From: Henckelia pumila
Lineage: Eukaryota > Streptophyta > Magnoliopsida > Lamiales > Gesneriaceae
DNA: 64,000 nt
Assembly: GCF_033568475.1 (NCBI RefSeq)
Contig: NW_027331831.1
Span: forward strand, 2,480,001 to 2,544,000
Direction of reading: 5' to 3'
Positions 57,367 through 64,000 of this stretch are shown piece after piece (position 1 is the first letter of the stretch; every line of letters starts with the position of its first letter). A program made the position numbers and the translations under genes. The notes beneath the pieces were generated by a model that saw only the letters and a program-made list of their open reading frames with translations, did no database searches and had not been told where the DNA came from.

Positions 57367-57669
57367 GAGTGCGTTTGGTTACGAAAGCCAATCATAGAAA
57401 CTCACCTATTTTTTTTAAAAAACTTATGCGTATGGTTACGAAAGCAGTTTTTTTTTAAAAAAAATTGTAAGTGCAAACAAGTGCTTTTTTAAAAGCCATA
57501 AAATGTGTTTTTTTGGCTTCTGCTTGAGTTTCTATTTAAAAAAATTTACTTTTTCAACATTTACTTAAACGCTAAAATCGCTTATATATTTTTTTAATAA
57601 AAGCATTTAAAAAATGCAAACTTATTTAAGTGTTTTTTAAGCCAATAAATTTTGTATCCAAACTGACTC
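57367..57669. mobile_element. Probable hAT-like MITE
   Basis: Imperfect inverted ends GAGTGCGTTTGGTTACGA and the complement of GAGTCAGTTTGGATACAA, with 'aaaagc' and 'gctttt' words throughout. No coding capacity and no clear target duplication. Confidence 0.5.
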
Positions 57670-57799
57670 ATTTGTTCAGAACGCTTAAAATAAATTGCAT
57701 GCCAGTCGATGATTCATAGTAATTTGCGATACAAGAAAATGAAGGGTTTGGTGGTGTAGGTATTAAAAAACATGAGAAAATTAAAATAGCAATTGATAG

Positions 57800-57985
57800 A
57801 AGGGATATAAGTGTCAAAATATAAAATATGAGGGAGGTTAGTGTAAAATATATAAAGTAGTGAAAGGAATACAAACAAAACCCTTACAAGTAGGGGTATA
57901 AGTGTCAAAATATAAAATATGAGGGAGGTTAGTGCAAAATATATGAAGTATTGGGACGTGTTATATATAAGGGCCATACAAATCA
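57800..57985. repeat. 91-bp tandem duplication
   Basis: 'gtgtcaaaatataaaatatg' at 57811 recurs at 57902, with the following 'agggaggttagtg' and 'aaaatatatraagta' shared. Confidence 0.9.
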
Positions 57986-58859
57986 ATGCTGGTTTCTTTT
58001 TATTAATCCGGTCCCTTCTATTGAGACATGGTTTGGGCCGAAGTCATTTAAATTTTAACATTCTTACATTAATGTAATAAATAAAAATTATTTTACAATT
58101 GGAAAAAAAAAATTATTTTACTAAAGTTTTTCATGTTAATTCAGTAAAAACATTTTTTCAATCAATTTAAAATATCTTTGCTCAAATAAATGTAACTATT
58201 CAAATATTTTATTTTATTTTTGTATAAAAAAGTCAAATTTTAAAAAAAACAAACATATTACATTCAATGAGTGATGTATAAGAAAAATATTAATATATTT
58301 TGACTAAATTCAAATCCATTTATATCATGTTTATCATTTATGCAGTGCTATATGTTAATTAAAATATATTTTAAGTTCACTCAATAATAATATTATATTG
58401 TTATTTAAAATTCATAATTTGATCATGGTTTCATTATTTACAATAAATTTGCAACCCAAAATTCATAGATTTAAAATTTTTATATCCAAAGTGCAACCTT
58501 TTTTAGACAAATAAAATAATATTATTTTTAATCCAAAAAATAATACTTTTCAAAATATAAATCAAATCAACGTGCCGTTTTATCAAAATGTACTCGTTGG
58601 ACTCTTTGTTTCCCAGTCACCTCCAACTCTGTTTTCTCATCCCAAATTAGTCAGCATAATTAATTGATTAATCCCCTTGAATAAATTTTTTTAATCTGTT
58701 ATCCCCAAACATGCCTCATCCTTCCCACATAAACCATAAACACAACTCCTTATCTTCTTCACTTTGGAAGGCAGAAGTAAGGAACCATAAGTGAACCAAG
58801 AAGAGCCCTTATCCAGAGCTTTGTTTGGCACAATTTGGAAACCCAAAGCCTCAGAATCC

Positions 58860-61733
58860 ATGGCTGCAGCCTTATGCTGCAGATTCCACCCCAGAATCAA
58901 GAAACACAACCCCAAAAATGTCAAGATTTTCCCTTTCGTTTCTTGCACGATGCAGCCCACTCAGACCAATGTCAAGGTAACAAACATCTTGTCGACTGCC
59001 CACAATAATATCCCACCCCATTTTTCGGTTTTTTTTAAAAAAAGAAACTAAGGTTTTACATTTGATTTATTTGGGGGAAAATTTTTATGGGAAAGAGGTA
59101 ATCATAAATGGAGCAGCCAAGGAAATTGGTAGAGCAGCTGTTGTTGCTATAACAAAAGCCAGAGGAATGGAAGTGGCTGGTGCTGTTGATTCCTACCTCA
59201 TTGGAGAAGACATAGGAAAGGTTCTTCTATTTTTATTCCTCTTTATTCAATTATTTCTTTAGAATATTTTAAATTATTTTTTTTATTAGTCACGAGTAAA
59301 CTTAAAAGTAATCTTCTTATATTTTTTTTTAATTCTGAAATATTTTTTTGGCAATTTTTAGGATTTGAAAAGGTGGAGACATGAATTATTGTAATTATAG
59401 GTGGTCGACTAATGAAATTTATTAAATCACATGAGTTTTACTGTTAAGAGCAGGCCTCCTATGATGTGATCAAAACAGGAATTAGGATTACGCATGAAAA
59501 GTAATATTTTTGACATAAAAAATTATAATGAATTCACCTCACTGTAAAGTTTTTGAATTTCCACTTTTTTTCCAATCATCTATGATGAAAATCCATTGTC
59601 ATCGAAAATGATTTTTTTCTTACTTGGTGAGAATTGAGATGTGAATTTTATTTATCTAATCTATGATGATTTTAGATCTGTGACATGGAAGATGCATTGG
59701 AAATCCCAATAATGAATGATCTCACCATGGTCTTAGGTTCCATATCACAGGTACTATGCCATTTATATATAATTTTCTTTTAAAAAATGTAGTTTTCTAT
59801 CGATATTTCAAGATATCTGATTCAAAAGATTTTTGAAAAATGTAAATGTTGTTATTATATCTTATTTGTTACTATTAAATTATGTGAATTTGATAGCTAT
59901 GATGTAATCTAATGTTAATAATTTACTAAAAATAATATTAGTTAACTTTTATTTTTGGCAGTCAAAAGCACCAGCAGTGGTGGTGGATTTCACCGACCCT
60001 TCTACAGTTTATGAGAATGTCAAACAGGTGAAAATTGGTGTTGTAAATAATTTTTTGTATTCCAAATCAATATTAATTATTTTTTCTAATTGAGATTTTT
60101 TATTTTTTATTTATTAATAAAGTAGGCAACAGCATTTGGGATGAAGAGTGTGGTTTATGTTCCCAAAATTAAAATGGAGACAGTTTCGGCATTATCTGCC
60201 TTTTGTGAGAAAGCCAGCATGGTGAGCCAAGGGTGAGATTTCTCATCAAAAAATCATCTTTTGTATTTTTCAAGAAAATGAAAGTATATTGCTATTCTTA
60301 AATATAGAATTTTATCTTGTGTCTGTTTTCACGATATCGAATCGAGTCTTTGGAAAAGTTCATCATATGATATCAAACTCACATATTCAAAGGTTCTATA
60401 ATATATACTTGGTGCTAACTATATTACATGATATTGGGATCTTGGATTTTTATTTCAAGAGACTAATGTCAACATTGTATCTTGCAAATGATTCCGAATC
60501 CTATCGATTTTGGAATTATTCATGAGCTGTTGTCTCTCTGCCTCACATAAGCTGGAGTTTCTGAAACAAAGTGATTCCAACAACTATAAAGGCGAACCTC
60601 AGAGCATATATATACATACACATTTGTGTTCAAGAAAGCATCCAAACATTGCCTTTTGCCCATCAAAATTTTTATTTAGTTGTCTTATGCTACACTTTTT
60701 TTATCAGATTTCTTAAACCAGATGATGTATGGGAAAAGTTCCTATGTGTTTAAATAATTTCATTACAACGACTCGATTCTAGGGCTGTTTGGTGGCTCCA
60801 ACCCTTTCAATAGGATCTATACTGCTCCAGCAAGCTGCAATTTCTGCCTCTTTTCACTACAACAACGTGGAGATTGTTGAATCCAGATCAAATCCAGGGG
60901 TGAGGCAATTCGCTCTCTTACTTGTATATATATCATATGATTCTAATAATTATATAGCTATAAATCTGTGAAATCCAATCTACTTTCGTTGGCCGGGACA
61001 GGATTTTCCATCCCAGGATGCGATACAAATAGCAAACAACATCACAAACCTCGGTCATATGTACAATCGAGAAGACGTTTCAACAGACATTAAGGTACAC
61101 ACGCGACTAGAAATATTATGTCACAGTGTCTTTAGGAGAACTCATGCGTCTTGAAATAATTAACTTGTGTTAGGCAAGGGGTGAAGTTGTGGGAGAAGAT
61201 GGGGTAAGAGTGCACAGCTTGATTCTTCCAGGTCTTCCATCCAGCACCTCCGTCTACTTTTCTAGGCCAGGCGAGGTGTGTTTTCCTTACCATCCTCACA
61301 CACAGACCATCTAAAAGACCGATGATCAAAAGTGTTTCATCTGCTGCATATATAACATTACTTACTATTTAGCAGCGTTGTTATTAATGAAGTAACGAAC
61401 ATAGATTGCATATAATGGCGGTCGAGCTGTTGCACTGTGCCACTGCCTAGTACAATATGGTAGATATTTTCACACCATGTATGTGGCAGATTGAGCTGCT
61501 TAAAAACGATGTCTGTTGCAGGTTTACACCATCAAACACGACATCGTGGGCGTGCAATGTCTCATGCCAGGCCTTATTCTAGCCATTAGAAAAGTTGTCC
61601 GGCTAAAGGTGATCTATTTATTTTCCGAGAAACCCCGATTTTTGAATCCATTATGTTATTTTTGCTTGTGCTAAAAGAAGTGTTCCCTTTTACTTGGCAG
61701 AATCTGGTGTATGGTTTAGAGAAGCTTTTGTAG
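58860..61733 (+). CDS. CRR1: CRR1-like dihydrodipicolinate reductase-fold protein, chloroplastic (10 exons)
   Basis: Exons 58860-58976, 59098-59220, 59676-59750, 59962-60027, 60126-60221, 60783-60899, 61002-61094, 61174-61275, 61522-61608 and 61701-61733. All are phase 0 with GT-AG sites, giving 302 aa, close to the length I recall for Arabidopsis CRR1. The first 39 residues are Ala/Lys/Arg-rich with two Cys and one Asp/Glu-free run, like a transit peptide. Then come a Rossmann-type start VIINGAAKEIGRAA, VVVDFTDPSTVYENVKQ (the DapB-type DFT block), GCLVAPTLSIGSILLQQ, FHYNNVEIVE and a conserved C-terminus ending NLVYGLEKLL. CRR1 is a stromal protein needed to assemble the plastid NDH complex that carries cyclic electron flow. 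Reductase activity has not been assumed. I start at the first ATG; upstream in-frame codons are non-AUG. The exon 2 acceptor has a weak pyrimidine tract. Confidence 0.92.
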
Positions 61734-62759
61734 AAAGCCAAAGAATACACGAATCTATTGATTTATAATGTATGCTGACAATTTTGAGGCGAGTGTTTTT
61801 GGTGTCCCAAAACTCCCCATTTTGGATAAATTGTTGGAAACTAAACTGAATTTAGTTTTACTTTCTGACTTTTGCTTGAACATGTTCGGATGTTCCCAAG
61901 TTTTCAAATTCGTAAACACATCTTCTGTTGTAATGACTTAAATATCTCTCAGCACGAAAGAGACGTGAGTTCGATCCCACACGTGAAAATCCTCGTCCCA
62001 ATTGTAATGAAATAAAAAATAAAAAAATCTTTTAATTTTTTTTTTTAAAAAAAAAAGGAAAGAAAGAAACTAGGTCGCATGCATAGACTTCCATCATAAT
62101 TCATCCAATTCGTGGATGAGAGCAATTCAGTTCTACGGGTCACAATTTACAATTCAGTTCAGTTATTTACAATTTACAAGACAATACCACGATAGGAAAA
62201 AAATGAACCCAAACAAAAAAAAAGAAAAAGTACCTCTAAATTATTATTTTTTTTTGTCACTGGTAAAATATAGTAAATTTTGAATTGAGAATAAATTTAT
62301 TAATATACTATTTGATAAAGTGTAAAGCAGTGTGATAATCATTGCTGCCACCAAAAAACGCTTTTAGCAGCAGGAGAATAATTACCTTTAAATTTTGTAT
62401 ACTTTTTATTAACCATTAATGAAATAATCAAATGTAGACTTACCGAGAAGATTCAACAAATGAATGATATTATTGGTTTCTCTTAAATAGTTCTTAAATT
62501 AATTTCTTGTAATTCATTATTAATAGAAAAAAAAATCTATTTTACAATAACTACACTAATGCATCGATATTTTTTTGAAAAATAAAATGTATCGATTTTT
62601 AAAGTAACTAACTTAGTCATTTTTAGTTAGGAGATGGAATTAGATAAATTTTCACCTCCCATTGCATTATAAACAAAAAAAAAAATATCATCCTGATATA
62701 CCTCAATAAAGTGATCTTCTTGGATGAGCTAATTAGTCGCGCTAACAAAACTCCTCCAA
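61734..62759. other. CRR1-like 3' region and AT-rich intergenic DNA
   Basis: Probable 3' UTR just after 61733, then AT-rich DNA with long A/T runs. 'tctcagcacgaaagagacgtgagttcgatcccacacgtg' at about 61949-61987 looks like the tRNA-derived box of a plant SINE, but no full element could be delimited. Confidence 0.5.
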
Positions 62760-63917
62760 TAAATGATGATTTGTTGCTGACCTGAAACCACGAACAAGAG
62801 TGTTAAAGGGGGGGCCGGAAGGTGTTCCGGCGTATCCCCTCCGACGCTCAAGTCAGATGCTAGGATAGCGAAATATAGAGAGTGGTGTGTGTACACGAGT
62901 GAAAATTAGGATCCAAATAATGAAAGTGAACCTGGTATTTATAGGAGAGGACTCCGAATCTTACGCTTACCTTCCTTATCAGGAACCCGAGAATCCCGGG
63001 ATTGCAATCCCGAATATATGGGCGGATATCTCGTCTGAATCTAGCTTGACCGTGAAAATATCGACATGTACATTTTATCCGAGCTGACCTGTCATCACTA
63101 AGACTCTATATTGCTGCTCCCCCGGGGGTCATATAAAAAGGGGTGAGTTAGTTATTACTGAACTCCTGAACTCGCCTTAAACATTGATCCTAACATCTTA
63201 GCTAGCTCACCAAGGTTGTCGAACCCATTTACTAAGCTAACTCCCTACTAATATTGGGGCTGAGCTGAGCCCCAAGCTCCCGAGCTGAGCTCCCGACCCG
63301 AGCTGGAAATTATGGTGGGGGAGCTTGGCCGAGCTCCGAGCTCCGAGCTCCCGAGCTGATCTCCCGACCCGAGCTGGGAATTATGGTGGGGGAGCTTGGC
63401 CGATCTCCGAGCTCCCGAGCTGATCTCCCGAACCGAGCGGGAATTATTGTGGGGAGCTTGGCCGAGCTCCGAGCTCCCGAGCTAAGCTCCTGAACCGGTT
63501 CTGGTTGATTAGGGATGTTCCTTTTATATTAGGGTCATTGATGAGCTGAGGTGGTTTCCTCCTCCGGGTATCACAAGTCCCTCCCATAAAAGTCGAATTG
63601 AGGTCAAAGACTCGAAATTCGTTTTTATTCTGAGATGACCCTAAAAGAATGCCGAGCTGAGATGCTCCGCCGAGCCCAGCTGTCACTCTGACAAGCACTA
63701 GGTGACGGTAACTTTTCCAAAGAATCTGAGCCGTACACCTGTCTAATTTCAACGGTTCGATTTAACCCGAGTTTTCTATAAATAGCTCATTGCTGTGAAA
63801 ACTTCATTTTCACTTTCTTCACTTCCATAAATTCTCTCTCGAATTCCTTTTTCCAAGCTTCCTCGCTTTCTTACCTTTCTCCCAAGTTTCCGAGCTTCCT
63901 AAGTAAGTATTCCTTTC
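62760..63917 (+). promoter_or_regulatory. Repeat-rich promoter or LTR-like region with a GAGCTC-rich tandem array
   Basis: GC-richer than its surroundings. A degenerate 63-70-bp tandem array (copies at 63280, 63350, 63414 and partial at 63477) is full of GAGCTC and CCCGAGCTG words with 'aattatggtggggagcttgg'. TATA box CTATAAATAG lies at about 63775-63784, followed by a CT-rich leader with 'cttcctaagtaagtatt'. It may be the LTR or promoter of a mobile element whose first ORF begins at 63918. Confidence 0.5.
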
Positions 63918-64000
63918 ATGGCCACTTCTTCCCGAGCTCACTCTGGAAGCTCAGACGAAGTATTCCGTAAGGTGGATCAATTTGATTCCCTCGCTCTTAC
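63918..64000 (+). CDS. Start of an ORF, truncated by the window edge
   Basis: ATG at 63918 opens a frame (MATSSRAHSGSSDEVF...) that runs to the end without a stop, 27 full codons. Ser-rich start. Position after a TATA box and CT-rich leader supports it as a real start. Such N-termini are seen in plant transposon-encoded proteins, but 27 residues do not allow a family call. No splice donor seen before the edge. Confidence 0.45.
   Translation, partial: MATSSRAHSGSSDEVFRKVDQFDSLAL

Larger units (their letters stand above)
57235..58859. other. Intergenic DNA between the two plastid-type genes
   Basis: A probable small TIR element lies at 57367-57669 (ends GAGTGCGTTTGGTTAC and the complement of GAGTCAGTTTGGATAC). 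A 91-bp tandem duplication lies at about 57800-57985. The remainder is AT-rich. The CRR1-like promoter should lie in the last few hundred bases, but I see no clear TATA box. Confidence 0.55.

Noticed and set aside
61949-61987. tRNA-like box B sequence (gagttcgatccc)
   Set aside because: No cloverleaf can be drawn around it; at most a SINE fragment, so not called a tRNA gene.
63280-63500. CRISPR-like repeat array
   Set aside because: Units are contiguous and degenerate with no unique spacers, and the DNA is plant nuclear.

Overview
This is nuclear DNA from a flowering plant, almost certainly a eudicot. The background is AT-rich, the genes are split by GT-AG introns, and transposable elements fill most of the space between genes. 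I cannot name the species. All four recognisable host genes lie on the plus strand: (1) a bHLH transcription factor of the bHLH36/118/126 type (three exons, 6230-8299, 238 aa); (2) a MIKC-type MADS-box gene with a very short C-terminus (seven exons, 20490-24519, 184 aa); (3) a probably plastid-targeted protein of unknown function (two exons, 55668-57234, 249 aa); (4) a CRR1-like protein with a dihydrodipicolinate-reductase fold, linked in Arabidopsis to assembly of the chloroplast NDH complex (ten exons, 58860-61733, 302 aa). A fifth gene or retroelement ORF starts at 63918 and runs off the end.

Layout. 1-6.2 kb: a solo LTR with a 5-bp target duplication (1626-4439) and a 548-bp foldback element. 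6.2-8.3 kb: the bHLH gene. 8.3-20.4 kb: gene-free and AT-rich, with foldback elements that carry 9-bp target duplications, an 819-bp hAT-like element with a perfect 8-bp duplication, and microsatellites. 20.5-24.5 kb: the MADS gene. 24.5-29.7 kb: small non-autonomous elements. 29.75-52.24 kb: a nest of LTR retrotransposons. 52.2-55.6 kb: small elements and long TA tracts. 55.6-61.7 kb: the two plastid-type genes. 61.7-64.0 kb: AT-rich sequence, then a GAGCTC-rich repeat and promoter-like region.

The nest resolves into layers by target-site duplications. Element B (29863-36357, minus strand, TSD ATAGC) carries gag, but pol is reduced to a decayed integrase scrap. It sits inside the terminal repeat of a small TA-flanked hairpin MITE. 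Beside it is a TIR element whose residue totals about 680 bp (36389-52237). That element was hit by element A (36611-42489, TSD CAACC; two 2806-bp LTRs, about 99.5% identical, around only 267 bp) and by element C (42705-51984, TSD ATCTC; a complete but multiply broken Ty3/gypsy gag-pol of Tekay/Del type). The solo LTR at 1.6-4.4 kb belongs to the family of A.

The most unusual signal is an array of short hairpins in the A-family LTRs. Stem sequences differ between family members while base-pairing is kept (3675-3743, 38673-38779, 41746-41852). Nothing suggests an operon, a CRISPR array or horizontal transfer; the genes appear to be ordinary, independently transcribed plant loci. Percent identities are by-eye estimates, and family assignments come from motif recognition without a database search.
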